A stretch of DNA of 64,000 nt from an uncultured Bacteroides sp. (GCF_910586915.1 NZ_CAJULN010000011.1:31608-95607), one strand, 5' to 3'; shown: positions 52,196 to 61,784, counted from the first letter of the stretch. The notes: generated by a model not told the origin, from the sequence alone. Numbers and translations: made by a program.

Positions 52196-53062
52196 TTATT
52201 TTATTTTCTTCATGATTCTGTCCCAATGGGGAGCCTTTGTGAATTTATCCTCCGAATACCAGATACGGGTAGCTTTGCCTACAATATATTCTTCCGGAAG
52301 CATTCCCCAATAGCGCGAATCCTGCGAGTTGGCCATATGATCGCCCGACACGAAATAATAGTTCTTTTGAAAACGGTATTGCGTAATCGCACTGTCGCCC
52401 AATAATACTTGTCCATCCTTAAAACGGAGTTTTTCTTTCTGCTCCCAGCTTATCAACTGCCGGTACAGACACCAATTGGTGCGGTCTATCATTACCGTCT
52501 GCTCTTTCCGGGGAACGGGCAAAGGGCCGAACTCACAGATATTCCACTCTATCTGTTCGTCGAAAGGGAATGTGGCGACCATAATGCCGTGCTGTTCCGG
52601 ATGTTCCAAACCGGCTATATATTGCTGGGCCTTATAGTTGCCCAACCGTTCGTTGCAACCACGCACTTTATAAAAACCTCCACGAATCTCCAACGTATCT
52701 CCCGGCAGGGCGATACACCGCTTTACATAATACTGCATCACATCCATGCGTATGCTATCCCAACGGTTCATGTGATAAGGGAAATTGAAAACCAATACGT
52801 CATTTCTCTTGAAACTTCCAAAGCCGGGCATTCTGCGGATGGTGACCTCTTCGTTATCCAAAGCAGCAAACACATCAAACAGGCGGGCGCCCTTTATCAT
52901 CTTATTGACCAATATCCGGTCGCCGGCCTTCAATGTCGGCTCCATAGAATCCGAAGGTATCCTGAATGAAGTATAACAGAACAGTTGCATCAAAAACAGA
53001 ATTACCACCATACAAAAGATGAGAAACATCAAGTTCTCCAATATTGCCCAAATCTTCTTCAT
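52196..53062 (-). CDS. Signal peptidase I (S26 family)
   Basis: A 288-residue membrane-anchored peptidase: one helix (about 10-30), box B FRIPSDSMEPTL with catalytic Ser39, box D YVKRCIALPGD with general-base Lys114, and box E FVSGDHMANSQDSRYWG near residue 245. It lacks the duplicated length of the larger Bacteroides housekeeping LepB. It is embedded between the transglutaminase-like gene and the O-antigen-ligase-like gene in a cluster that begins with two NVEALA peptides, so a dedicated substrate is a reasonable inference. Confidence 0.9.
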   Translation of the reverse strand: MKKIWAILENLMFLIFCMVVILFLMQLFCYTSFRIPSDSMEPTLKAGDRILVNKMIKGARLFDVFAALDNEEVTIRRMPGFGSFKRNDVLVFNFPYHMNRWDSIRMDVMQYYVKRCIALPGDTLEIRGGFYKVRGCNERLGNYKAQQYIAGLEHPEQHGIMVATFPFDEQIEWNICEFGPLPVPRKEQTVMIDRTNWCLYRQLISWEQKEKLRFKDGQVLLGDSAITQYRFQKNYYFVSGDHMANSQDSRYWGMLPEEYIVGKATRIWYSEDKFTKAPHWDRIMKKIK

Positions 53063-53104
53063 TTTACTAATTTTTCTATTTAATTATATAAAAAACAACG
53101 GTCA

Positions 53105-55126
53105 TTATTGCCAACATATACCTTCATCGCCGCAAATAAAAATGCGTTCGGGTGGAACAGCTTTCCATTTCGAATGCTTCAACATCATCAATGTATTCAA
53201 AGGTACATCCTCAAATTCCAGCCAATCGCAAGAAGCCTTACGCTTTGTTTCCTTCACCTTCCACTCTCCGTCCCAATATTTAAGCGTATAATTGACATCC
53301 TCGTGTATCTGGCTTTGCAAATACGGGTAGATTCCGATAGCTGTTAATTGATAAAAGTCTCCCAAGTCAAAATCTACATATCGGCAGGAAACCACTCCCC
53401 GACACGTAGTGGCTTCGCTGCCGTCGGTCAGCATAGCTGCATTCTCAGTCACGGACAAGGGGGCGATATCCGACAAAACCTTCACAGAGGGAATGCGACC
53501 TTTTTCCGTATAAAAGGCTATCTCTCCCGCCATCAAAACATCCGTAGGAAGATACATACGTATATAACGGTACGCCGGCAGAGCAGGCAGCATTCTTTTA
53601 TTCATCTTCATCTCCATTGGAACAGTCCATCTGCATAGTTCCGTATCGGCTTTCCCATCGGTAAGCCCGACAAAACGGCTACCACACAGCAAGCTCATAT
53701 TTTTCAGATTATTACCATGTAGCGAAACGCCTGTCAAAATGCGCAGGCACACATTTCCCTTCCTACCATCATCCTGCAAGATGCGAATAGTTCCGTCTGC
53801 CTCCAGTTTGAAAGGAGAAGCGGCAGGAGAAAGTACCCCATTTTTGTAGTAAACAGGCAAGTAAACAATGTCTTTACCCATATTCTTAAAAGTCGCCGTT
53901 CCATCTCTATTGATTTTTCCCCATTGCACGGGATGCCACTGTTGATAGCTGAATACAGCCAAATAAGCATAGCGTGCATTCGCGGGTTTAGGTTCAGTCA
54001 GTGCGACGGTTACATCGTGCGTTTCAAAATATTCGGCAGAGACATCTTTCTTTTTCACATTCTGAAAAAGAGCCGGAATGTCGTCCCTATCCACATTGAC
54101 ATCTGCCACAGGGCCTTCCAAATGATTGGAATAAGTATGACGGTAGACTTTGGGCAAACGGAATTTTCCCCAAAGACTGTCAGATACACAATTATTATAA
54201 ATACGTTTGTATTTCCAACGGTCATTATCCCAAAAAGACTCAAAAGCATAAGAGTGTCCGTTCAATAACAGCACATTCCAGGTATGGGAACTGTTGCGGT
54301 TTCCCCAAACAGGAACAAAATCAATGGCAACAGGCATCCCTAAAGAAGACAGCAAAAGCGAATTATACCAACAACGGTGAATGCATAATCCATGACGGAG
54401 ATATTCGAATGTTCCTGCATTCAGCACAGGTATCTGCACTCCCCAAAAGTTGGAATGCGTCAGATGTTTATATTCGTACAGCAACGAATCCGTTTCCTCC
54501 AACCAATGTTTCCCTTTCCGGGTATAATATCCACCGACATGACGGTGATAGAATATATCCCGGGCATTATCAGCCACCAATCCGTTTAAACGACGATATG
54601 GCAGAATATATTCACAGAAATCCTCGAAAGAACATTTTGAGGAATGCACATTTCTCTTCCAGGCTTCAAACGAACGGTCTATTTCATGTATCAGATAATC
54701 TGATGTTACGACCGACAAGTCTTTCGCCGCAGATGGAGTTTGAAGCAAATTAGGATATTTCTTATATAAACTGTCTATCTTTTTCCCCCACTTGGCAGTA
54801 GCCCGAAAATCATAGATGCGATTAATGGAGTCATACTCTTTATAAAGTGGAGCGAACGCATCCAAAGACTGCGAAGTGCTACCGTAATTACCGAGCATAT
54901 TCTCTATCAGAAAACGGGCGGCTTTGTATTTTAAGCTATCGGCAGGGGACGTTTGGTAATGACTGAGGACTCGTTCCAATTCTGCCCGGTTATTTCCGGC
55001 AGCACTTAAAACAAACTCTAAAGAAGTATCTTTGTCTCCTCCAAACAGTACCCGGTCTGTTATTTGCCATCCCAAATAAAGAAGCAGTATCAAAACGATA
55101 AGTCGAATATATCCTAAATATTTCAT
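53105..55126 (-). CDS. Transglutaminase-like protein with C-terminal discoidin-type domain
   Basis: A 673-residue protein with an N-terminal membrane anchor or uncleaved signal (about 6-24), a helical region, then a transglutaminase-like core around residues 225-310 in which HGLCIHRCWYNSLLLSSLGMP (positions beginning about 238), SSHTWNVLLLNGHSYAFESFWDN supply Cys, His and acidic residues. Middle beta domains follow, and residues about 545-665 resemble an F5/8 type C (discoidin) domain (MLTDGSEATTCRGV...YVDFDLGDFYQLTAIGIYPY). Activity (peptide crosslinking or cleavage) is not established for this group. Confidence 0.78.
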   Translation of the reverse strand: MKYLGYIRLIVLILLLYLGWQITDRVLFGGDKDTSLEFVLSAAGNNRAELERVLSHYQTSPADSLKYKAARFLIENMLGNYGSTSQSLDAFAPLYKEYDSINRIYDFRATAKWGKKIDSLYKKYPNLLQTPSAAKDLSVVTSDYLIHEIDRSFEAWKRNVHSSKCSFEDFCEYILPYRRLNGLVADNARDIFYHRHVGGYYTRKGKHWLEETDSLLYEYKHLTHSNFWGVQIPVLNAGTFEYLRHGLCIHRCWYNSLLLSSLGMPVAIDFVPVWGNRNSSHTWNVLLLNGHSYAFESFWDNDRWKYKRIYNNCVSDSLWGKFRLPKVYRHTYSNHLEGPVADVNVDRDDIPALFQNVKKKDVSAEYFETHDVTVALTEPKPANARYAYLAVFSYQQWHPVQWGKINRDGTATFKNMGKDIVYLPVYYKNGVLSPAASPFKLEADGTIRILQDDGRKGNVCLRILTGVSLHGNNLKNMSLLCGSRFVGLTDGKADTELCRWTVPMEMKMNKRMLPALPAYRYIRMYLPTDVLMAGEIAFYTEKGRIPSVKVLSDIAPLSVTENAAMLTDGSEATTCRGVVSCRYVDFDLGDFYQLTAIGIYPYLQSQIHEDVNYTLKYWDGEWKVKETKRKASCDWLEFEDVPLNTLMMLKHSKWKAVPPERIFICGDEGICWQ

Positions 55127-55135
55127 CTGTTTTTA

Positions 55136-55184
55136 TTATTTAATTTGCGTTCTTGCAATTTTCATAGGAAAGTCTTGGGTATTT
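55136..55184 (-). pseudogene. Remnant of the 3' end of a DUF1573 gene
   Basis: Minus-strand translation gives NTQDFPMKIARTQIK then stop, aligning with the last residues of the DUF1573 protein at 59905-60780 (NTQDSPIQLRITGNAK). At DNA level GAAAGTCTTGGGTATT and neighbouring bases match the 3' end of that gene. Only about 45 bp survive; it is not expressed as a protein. Confidence 0.75.
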
Positions 55185-55208
55185 AAATGTTTATAATTAT
55201 ACGCATCA

Positions 55209-56378
55209 TTATTTCAAATAATATTTCAAGATTACAGGATTATCATCTTCTTTCAATGTCTCCATTTTATGAATTTCTTCAGAGGACATAAGATTGCGGT
55301 CTACAACTTTATGAACTAAGTCCGGCTGACAAATAGAGAGCAAAACATTGTCTACCATGCCAAAGCAAGGATACATGATAAAAGGTTCTCCATCTTTACA
55401 TAAATAACCTTCCTTTTGTTTTCGGTTATAAATATAATGACTACCAAAACCTTTACCAGTTTTCACCAAATAGACATATACATAATCGTTATTAAAAAAT
55501 TTGAGCAATGGTAATATATTCTCCGACTTTTTCAAGAATTGATATCTTTCAGTCGCATCCTGCGTAATTCTTCTTCTCTCCTCATCAGAATCTGTTCGTT
55601 TCCCATGACCGCATCCGAGCAATCCTTCCGGTTTGACTTCCGCATCCCCAAAGTCAAGATACATCATCGGTTCTAACTTTTTGTTTTCTTTATCTATCCG
55701 ATAAAAATAATAGTTCAATCCAAAAGGTACATAGTAAAATTCATCATCAATATGATAAAAACAATGATTAGACATATTATTTCCGGAAATAGTCCCTTCA
55801 TAATTTGCATTTACTACTTGTTTCGTATCCAAATTAACGAATGAAAGTTCCTGATCAGTCCAGACAAAAGGATGGTTAAAAATATAATTGTCTGAATCTA
55901 AAGCCATCGAATAATCTACTGGAAATTCCGGTTTAAATTGCCTTTTGGATATAAGTTCAAATGTCGGACTATAAGTATATATTGTTCCGTATGGATTTAA
56001 CAGATCAATACCTTTCAAATATGGATTAAAACTTATATCTAAAACCATAATGTAATCTTCAGGTCCTTGTCCTTTCATTCTTTTTGAATTATCAATATAT
56101 TGTCCCTTTCCTGTAAAAGTATAAACAATCTGATTGCGAGTATAAATTGCGAACATATCAGTATCTTTATCATAAATAACTTTGTTGGCTCTAAATAACA
56201 AAGACGAATCATTCGTTTCGAGAGGAACAAGTTCTATTTTCTCCAAGAAAGATGAAACATCCCGTACAGCCTTATGCACATTAACCGGTATGATTTCAAT
56301 TCCTTCCGATAGTTTTTTATGACTATCAGAACAAGCACAGGCAACAGCCAATAAAATTATGATACTTATTTTTTTCAT
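55209..56378 (-). CDS. 6-bladed beta-propeller lipoprotein
   Basis: A 389-residue lipoprotein (lipobox around ACAC, Cys14/16). The family opening is clear: IELVPLETNDSSLLFRANKVIY, followed by TGKGQYIDNSKRMKGQGPEDYIM, the same pattern as the protein at 48940-50010. Repeated beta strands fill the rest. The start at 56378 gives a normal lipoprotein signal; an upstream ATG at 56423 would add a hydrophilic extension. It follows the frameshifted propeller gene after 48 bp. Confidence 0.85.
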   Translation of the reverse strand: MKKISIIILLAVACACSDSHKKLSEGIEIIPVNVHKAVRDVSSFLEKIELVPLETNDSSLLFRANKVIYDKDTDMFAIYTRNQIVYTFTGKGQYIDNSKRMKGQGPEDYIMVLDISFNPYLKGIDLLNPYGTIYTYSPTFELISKRQFKPEFPVDYSMALDSDNYIFNHPFVWTDQELSFVNLDTKQVVNANYEGTISGNNMSNHCFYHIDDEFYYVPFGLNYYFYRIDKENKKLEPMMYLDFGDAEVKPEGLLGCGHGKRTDSDEERRRITQDATERYQFLKKSENILPLLKFFNNDYVYVYLVKTGKGFGSHYIYNRKQKEGYLCKDGEPFIMYPCFGMVDNVLLSICQPDLVHKVVDRNLMSSEEIHKMETLKEDDNPVILKYYLK

Positions 56379-56426
56379 CCTATTCCTTTTTTTAATATTA
56401 TCATGCATAAGCCAACAATTCAATCT

Positions 56427-57499
56427 CTATTCCAGGGTATTCATGTCTTCTCCCCATTGCGGCAACGAAAACTGCACAAGAACCGGGTCTAAATCGTAAG
56501 CAACAGCATACATTGTTTTTCCATCTTCTGACAAACATATTTTCCCTAACATTTTATCACTCTTGAGCACCGCTATTTTATCGCCGCTCCATGTGTACAC
56601 ATATATTATATTTCCCGAAAATGAAGTCAACCCATGTTGACGGAAGTTTTTTCCGGAATACAATACATACACATGGTTTTCCGAACAAGTAGCACACAAA
56701 TAATATATCGGCGAATCTTTCGAAGCTCCTGAATAAACAGTCGGATTATTTCTATATTCATAATCAGGAAGGTAAGAATAGTCTCCTTTAGCAAATGTAG
56801 CGAATCGTTTTCTAATTGATAGAAAGAAAGTATATCCGCCGACAAAAGAGAAGCGACAAACTTCGTTTTAGAAGGAGAAGCCGCCAAACCAAACATATAA
56901 GCCTGCGAACGAACAATGCCCGACACTTTCTTTTCATCCTCATCCCTATAAGGCCATTCGCCCAATGTATTATGCACCTGTCCACCCGAATCTAACACAC
57001 AATACCTATATTTCTCATAAATGCCGGGAGCTATAAACTTTCCGTCAGCCATAGGATGAACCTCAAGTGGAAGTCCACTATCAACACGAAAAGCAGGGAT
57101 AAATTGTACACCGCCATCCGTTACCGAATTAGTATAATAAAATGTTTTTTTATTTATATCGTAAAAAGAAAAAGAGCCTCCACAATGTGATTCCAAAGAA
57201 GAAAGTACAGTAAATTCAGAAGGTCCACGCCCACGCGTGCCGGCCTTTCCCAAATATTTGCCGGATTTTACATTAAAAAAGAGTAACATGGAATCGGACT
57301 TTGCATCCATAACCGCCAAAATTGAATCGGATAATGCCATCTCTCTCGGACCTCCTATTATATAATTATCTTCATTTATAACAGGCTGACAGATGATATT
57401 TTCCACCCGAATAGTTTCTTGGTTACTTGAACGGCAAGATAATAGAAGAAGCATCAATATCCCGCTTAATAGCAGTATTTTATTCTTTGTATCTATCAT
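56427..57499 (-). pseudogene. 6-bladed beta-propeller lipoprotein gene with a frameshift
   Basis: The first frame (start 57499, lipobox LLSC with Cys22) encodes about 240 residues of propeller including GKAGTRGRGPSEFTVL and ends in an unrelated tail at 56627. The second frame resumes with DYSYLPDYEYRNNP...CATCSENHVYVLYSGKNF and ends normally at 56427. The change of frame falls at about 56782-56788, where one lost base in a GGA/GGGA stretch would restore LLKGDYSYLP. Without it the product would be about 357 residues, like its neighbours. A sequencing error is possible. Confidence 0.78.
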
Positions 57500-57524
57500 A
57501 TCTATTTCATTTATATAAGTATAT

Positions 57525-57620
57525 AAGCTGTCAATTTTTCTTCTCTCATTTGGCAATAGTCCGAAAATCACAACTACAACTAATGGAGTCATACTCTTTA
57601 TAAGGCGGGGCAAACGCATA
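57525..57620 (-). pseudogene. Remnant of the transglutaminase-like gene
   Basis: About 95 bp aligning with 54764-54862 inside the transglutaminase-like gene (shared AATGGAGTCATACTCTTTAT and neighbours). In the corresponding frame it reads FAPPYKEYDSI...DFRTIAK then stop, against FAPLYKEYDSI...DFRATAK in the intact gene. It lies just upstream of the frameshifted propeller gene and is broken by stops and indels. Confidence 0.75.
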
Positions 57621-57625
57621 CCAAA

Positions 57626-58693
57626 CTAAATAGTGTAACATATCACCTTCCATCCTTTTTCTTCATTTTTCACCGCCGCAAACAAGCAATTTAGTGTTTC
57701 ACTCACAGCAATATAATAAGCATCTGTATCCAAATCGTATTTTCGAACCGGATTTCCATCCCAATCAAAAACCAATACTGTATTAGATTTACGTCCGGTC
57801 TCAAAATATTTTTTATCCGAATAGAGAGCATATACATATTGACTCGTTCCACAAAGATTTATATAGCCATTTTGAGTTTTCTCCGTCAAATGTACACTAA
57901 ATATTGCTCCCCCTTCTCCAACAAACGGCTGATTGAGAGGATCGCCCAGCCTTAAAGATTTTTTCAACTCAATATCTCCATGCTTTATTTCAAAGAAATC
58001 TATATTGGATGAAAAATTGACTGAAGATGCAAAATTCTTCTTATTAGGATTTACCACTAAATCACCCTGATTAGCCAAAAACCGAGTATATACATCAAAT
58101 TGACTATTTGCTGCATTATATACATCTACCCCATATCCAAGCATTTCACTATGTTTGTCAAATACGAAATATTGATACTTGGATTTATACGTACCCGACC
58201 CAACAAACGTACTATCATCCACTACTATAAGCCTTGAAATATCCATATCAGGAATATCATACTTTGCCAAACAAACAGGAGAACCATTTACCTTATTATT
58301 ACGTAAAGAATCCATACTATATTTTATGATATTTTTCTTCTGATTATCGAATACAGACCAGTGCTTTTCTAATAAATATCCATAGCACCCAACAGATATT
58401 TCACAAGGTCCCTGTCCTATTATGCCAAAATGCGTAATATAGCTACCTGTTTTTGCATCAAACAGTGTATAGCTTTTGCTTGAATGCAAATCGTAAACAA
58501 CCAAATTTTCTCCATCACAAACCAATCCTTCTATCACCGCAATAGAATCCTCATTTATACTCCACGCTTCATTGACAGACAAAGAAGAAGACTGAGAAAA
58601 TAATTCTAAAACCGAGTGAGATTTACGTTCTTGACATCCTGCCAAAATACACATACACAACCACCAAGCAAATATTCGACTCATGTTTTTCAT
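57626..58693 (-). CDS. 6-bladed beta-propeller (TolB-like) lipoprotein
   Basis: A 355-residue lipoprotein (lipobox LAGC, Cys20). The opening WSINEDSIAVIEGLVCDGENLVVYDLHSSKSYTLFDAKTG and HFGIIGQGPCEIS follow the family pattern of one blade then a Gly-rich turn. C-terminal segment ends YYIAVSETLNCLFAAV. The start at 58693 is preferred; ATG at 58684 is an alternative three codons in. One of a series of tandem paralogues with different surfaces. Confidence 0.82.
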   Translation of the reverse strand: MKNMSRIFAWWLCMCILAGCQERKSHSVLELFSQSSSLSVNEAWSINEDSIAVIEGLVCDGENLVVYDLHSSKSYTLFDAKTGSYITHFGIIGQGPCEISVGCYGYLLEKHWSVFDNQKKNIIKYSMDSLRNNKVNGSPVCLAKYDIPDMDISRLIVVDDSTFVGSGTYKSKYQYFVFDKHSEMLGYGVDVYNAANSQFDVYTRFLANQGDLVVNPNKKNFASSVNFSSNIDFFEIKHGDIELKKSLRLGDPLNQPFVGEGGAIFSVHLTEKTQNGYINLCGTSQYVYALYSDKKYFETGRKSNTVLVFDWDGNPVRKYDLDTDAYYIAVSETLNCLFAAVKNEEKGWKVICYTI

Positions 58694-58805
58694 GTTATTT
58701 ATGTTTTTAATGTCATCATACATAAGCCAACAGTTTGGCTACACTAACTTATTATTTTTTTATATCAAAAGCGGCTTAAAGGTTGGGGAACAGGTTAACA
58801 TTCTC

Positions 58806-59888
58806 TCATACACCACCAAAGCTAAACTTCAGTATCGGCTGGTCGTTGTTCACATCTGTCGCCATTATCGTTTTAGTAGCTTCATCCACAAAAATACCAT
58901 AGATATAATGGTCGAGCACATATTTACATAAAGGTTCGCCTTTCAAACTAAATACATAAATGTATTTTCCTCCATCGGGAAGGCGTCCTTGTTGCCTTGC
59001 TATCTCTTTGAAGGAGGTTCCATGAAACACTGCATAAATGGCACTGTCGGTTACTTGCACATCGCTGAATCCCATAATACCTGTCGGTATGCCATACCCA
59101 CCGGAAATTTTGAATTCGGGTTCACCGTGTTTGCCGATACAAACAACATGAGAACTATCTTTCAAATTATAAACTTCAATCACTTCTCCCAATTGGGTGA
59201 CAGCAGCCAAAATGCCATTACGCGGATTATAATCGACAAAACTACGCCATGCTTGGGCCAATGCAGGACGAGATTCCTGCAATGCTTTCGCATTGGAGGT
59301 AGGTATAGCTCCCATACGCTCTATAAGCCGACCTTTGCGACTGACTTTTAACAGGCGGCTATCACCCGAATAATCAGGAATGACAAAGGTCGTATCATCA
59401 TACACTGCAAAATCCAACGGTCGAAGTATATCTTCATCCAATGTCACCGTTTCGTCACGAAGCAGTGAATCACCGGATGAAGAAAAATCTAACCTGGTTA
59501 ATTCGCTTTTATTAGCGTCTAAAGTCCATAATGTATGGTGATACAAACGGAAGTTTTCCATAGATAACATTTCCGTGGGAGAATCTCCACGTCTGCCAAA
59601 AGAAGACAGATACCGAAAATCCGGGTATTGGAATAAGTGACCGTAATGTTCGGAACCATGTAAATCCATCACAATGGCTTTATCGCCTTCTACACGTATC
59701 CGAAAAGGATAACGGAACAAGGCGGTATCAAGTTCTACGACTTCTCCTTTCAGTTCTTTTTCTTGCGGGAATCCGGAATAGGGAATTTGCCGGTCGCCAT
59801 ATTCCTTATGGTTATTATAACAAGAAAACAGGAATAAAAGCAATAAGAGGCTAACGCCATTTTTCAAAACTATAGACTTGGGTAACAT
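58806..59888 (-). CDS. 6-bladed beta-propeller (BF3164-like) lipoprotein
   Basis: A 360-residue lipoprotein (lipobox LFSC, Cys23) with propeller repeats: DKAIVMDLHGSEHYGHLFQYPDF, SSFGRRGDSPTEML, and a late MGFSDVQVTDSAIYAVFHGTSF. It ends NDQPILKFSFGGV. Its 3' part has been copied in decayed form to 63328-63535. Located 16 bp downstream of the DUF1573 gene. Confidence 0.84.
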   Translation of the reverse strand: MLPKSIVLKNGVSLLLLLFLFSCYNNHKEYGDRQIPYSGFPQEKELKGEVVELDTALFRYPFRIRVEGDKAIVMDLHGSEHYGHLFQYPDFRYLSSFGRRGDSPTEMLSMENFRLYHHTLWTLDANKSELTRLDFSSSGDSLLRDETVTLDEDILRPLDFAVYDDTTFVIPDYSGDSRLLKVSRKGRLIERMGAIPTSNAKALQESRPALAQAWRSFVDYNPRNGILAAVTQLGEVIEVYNLKDSSHVVCIGKHGEPEFKISGGYGIPTGIMGFSDVQVTDSAIYAVFHGTSFKEIARQQGRLPDGGKYIYVFSLKGEPLCKYVLDHYIYGIFVDEATKTIMATDVNNDQPILKFSFGGV

Positions 59889-59904
59889 AATCGGTTCTTA
59901 TTAT

Positions 59905-60780
59905 TTATTTTGCATTTCCTGTAATTCTCAATTGGATAGGAGAATCTTGGGTATTGCAGTACAAAGTTAATGTTTTATTAAAATGTTCAGGCTGTTCTGC
60001 CTTATATTTCACTTTCAAATTCAAACTTTTACCCGGTTGAACAGGTTCTTTAGGATATTCGACCGTAGTACAACCACAAGAAGTAATTACATCATTTATC
60101 ACTAATGGACTTTTTCCTATATTACAGATTTCCAAATCTACTTCTTGCTCCCTCTCCCATGAAAAAGTACCCATTTCTATTTGAGACAAAGAAAGTGAAA
60201 TTGTTGTCAATGGTTTATTCTCCAACAAAGATAAATCTTGTTTGCCTGAAATTATATTCCAATAAAGTTCTTTAATATGTGGATTTTGCACTGGATTACC
60301 TATTGCCTTAACTTTATTCTTTTCATCTAATAGAAAAGTCTGATATTGCATATCAGAAGGAAAATTATTTATCTTATTTAAAACATCCAAAGTATCGATA
60401 CATATTGGATACATGAATCTTTCCATTCTTAAAGTAAGGTATATATCACGTCCTTTCTTTGGAACAAAGAAGAATAAAAACTGAACTTTATTAGGATAAA
60501 TGGAATCAATTTTATTAATATAACTACTCCATTCAGATAAATGCAACCGACAACTGGTACATCCCATAGAATCTACATAAACTACTATTTTATATTTACT
60601 ATCACATATAGCAAAATTAGGTACACTTTCATCTCCTTGAATACTAAATTTTAGATTTTCAGGAAAAATAACCTCTTTATCTATCCATTTCTTTAATATT
60701 CTCTCAGCTTGTCTACTCTTCTCATTTTGACAAGAGAAAATACAAATAGAAAGAAAAGCCACATACACAAAATATTTCAT
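59905..60780 (-). CDS. DUF1573 lipoprotein with thioredoxin-like N-terminal part
   Basis: A 291-residue lipoprotein (lipobox IFSC, Cys17). The first half resembles a redox or thioredoxin-like fold: IVVYVDSMGCTSCRLHLSEW gives a CxxC (74-77). The second half is a DUF1573 immunoglobulin-like domain with the usual TSCGCTTVEYPKEPVQPG (SCGC at 234-237) and ends QLRITGNAK. It follows a propeller gene after 2 bp. A role in disulfide handling of the cysteine-rich peptide encoded at 62.9 kb is speculation. Confidence 0.84.
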   Translation of the reverse strand: MKYFVYVAFLSICIFSCQNEKSRQAERILKKWIDKEVIFPENLKFSIQGDESVPNFAICDSKYKIVVYVDSMGCTSCRLHLSEWSSYINKIDSIYPNKVQFLFFFVPKKGRDIYLTLRMERFMYPICIDTLDVLNKINNFPSDMQYQTFLLDEKNKVKAIGNPVQNPHIKELYWNIISGKQDLSLLENKPLTTISLSLSQIEMGTFSWEREQEVDLEICNIGKSPLVINDVITSCGCTTVEYPKEPVQPGKSLNLKVKYKAEQPEHFNKTLTLYCNTQDSPIQLRITGNAK

Positions 60781-60782
60781 AA

Positions 60783-61784
60783 TTAATTCTCGCTTAATTT
60801 TAATCTATAAAAATGATAAGGGTCATTGGAATTTATACCATAAAAATAATTCAATGATTCATCAATGAAAAAATAAGATATAGTTTGGTCTAAATGATAT
60901 ATAGCATTAAAATCTCCATCCCAACTTGCAATTAGCAAACTGGAAGGCGAATTTACTTCTTTTGTATCCGGACACAACAAATAAATCCTATCATTAGTCA
61001 CATACGCATCTCTTATATGCGAGAATCGTTTCTTTACATCAGTGTCTATCGTAGTTTGACAAGGTTCATAATTCAATAAAATGTCATGCAGTAACATACC
61101 ATTTTGATTATAAATACGACAACGACGTGTCCTATAATAAAACACCAATAAACGACTTCCATCAGGTCTTGTTCTAATTTCGTGGGCATAAGCTGATCTA
61201 AAATCACTGACAGACTTAAAATTTACGTATGTATCCGGATACATACCTTTAGATTTCTTTTGTTGTTTAGATAAATCTATCATAAAAAACTCATTCATTC
61301 CTTTATCAAAATAATTGTCAGAATAAGCATATAAATTATCATTCAATTTAGCAACTCCCAACATCCGTTTCCCCATTATATTATCAAAAAAAGAAGTAGA
61401 GAATAATTTCAAGGAATCGCCTTCGACCCATTTATAAAAATATAATGAATCATTACGAACTAAATAAAGTTCATCGTTAAACTGCTGTAAAGGCACAGTA
61501 AACTCAGATTGTTCGCCAAAATATGATAAATGTTTCATATCCGGATAAGAGAATACAGAATAGATGGCATTATCCAAAGTTGAAGTACGCACTAATATTC
61601 TCTCGTTACTCAACAATATGCATCGAGGATTAAACTGCGCAGGATACATAGGCACTTTTTCTAAAACAATAGTAGTGTCTTTAGAAAAGGTGCTACTGTA
61701 TACAAGTGGCACTGTAGGTGAAGAGGAAACACAACCCATCACACAAATCCCCCCAATTATTATAGCCAATAACTTTTTTTTCAT
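60783..61784 (-). CDS. Beta-propeller lipoprotein (TolB-like)
   Basis: A 333-residue lipoprotein (lipobox VMGC, Cys18). Repeated short strands such as RILVRTSTLDNAIYSVFSYPDMKHLSYFG, DELYLVRNDSLYFYKW and NDRIYLLCPDTKEV indicate a propeller, more divergent than its neighbours and lacking a clear GxGP turn. Its start overlaps the end of the upstream gene by 4 bp (ATGA), so the two are translationally coupled. Confidence 0.78.
   Translation of the reverse strand: MKKKLLAIIIGGICVMGCVSSSPTVPLVYSSTFSKDTTIVLEKVPMYPAQFNPRCILLSNERILVRTSTLDNAIYSVFSYPDMKHLSYFGEQSEFTVPLQQFNDELYLVRNDSLYFYKWVEGDSLKLFSTSFFDNIMGKRMLGVAKLNDNLYAYSDNYFDKGMNEFFMIDLSKQQKKSKGMYPDTYVNFKSVSDFRSAYAHEIRTRPDGSRLLVFYYRTRRCRIYNQNGMLLHDILLNYEPCQTTIDTDVKKRFSHIRDAYVTNDRIYLLCPDTKEVNSPSSLLIASWDGDFNAIYHLDQTISYFFIDESLNYFYGINSNDPYHFYRLKLSEN

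Noticed and set aside
57500..57619. N-terminal extension of the frameshifted propeller protein
   Set aside because: This stretch is a decayed fragment of the transglutaminase-like gene read in a different frame; the lipoprotein signal starts at 57499.
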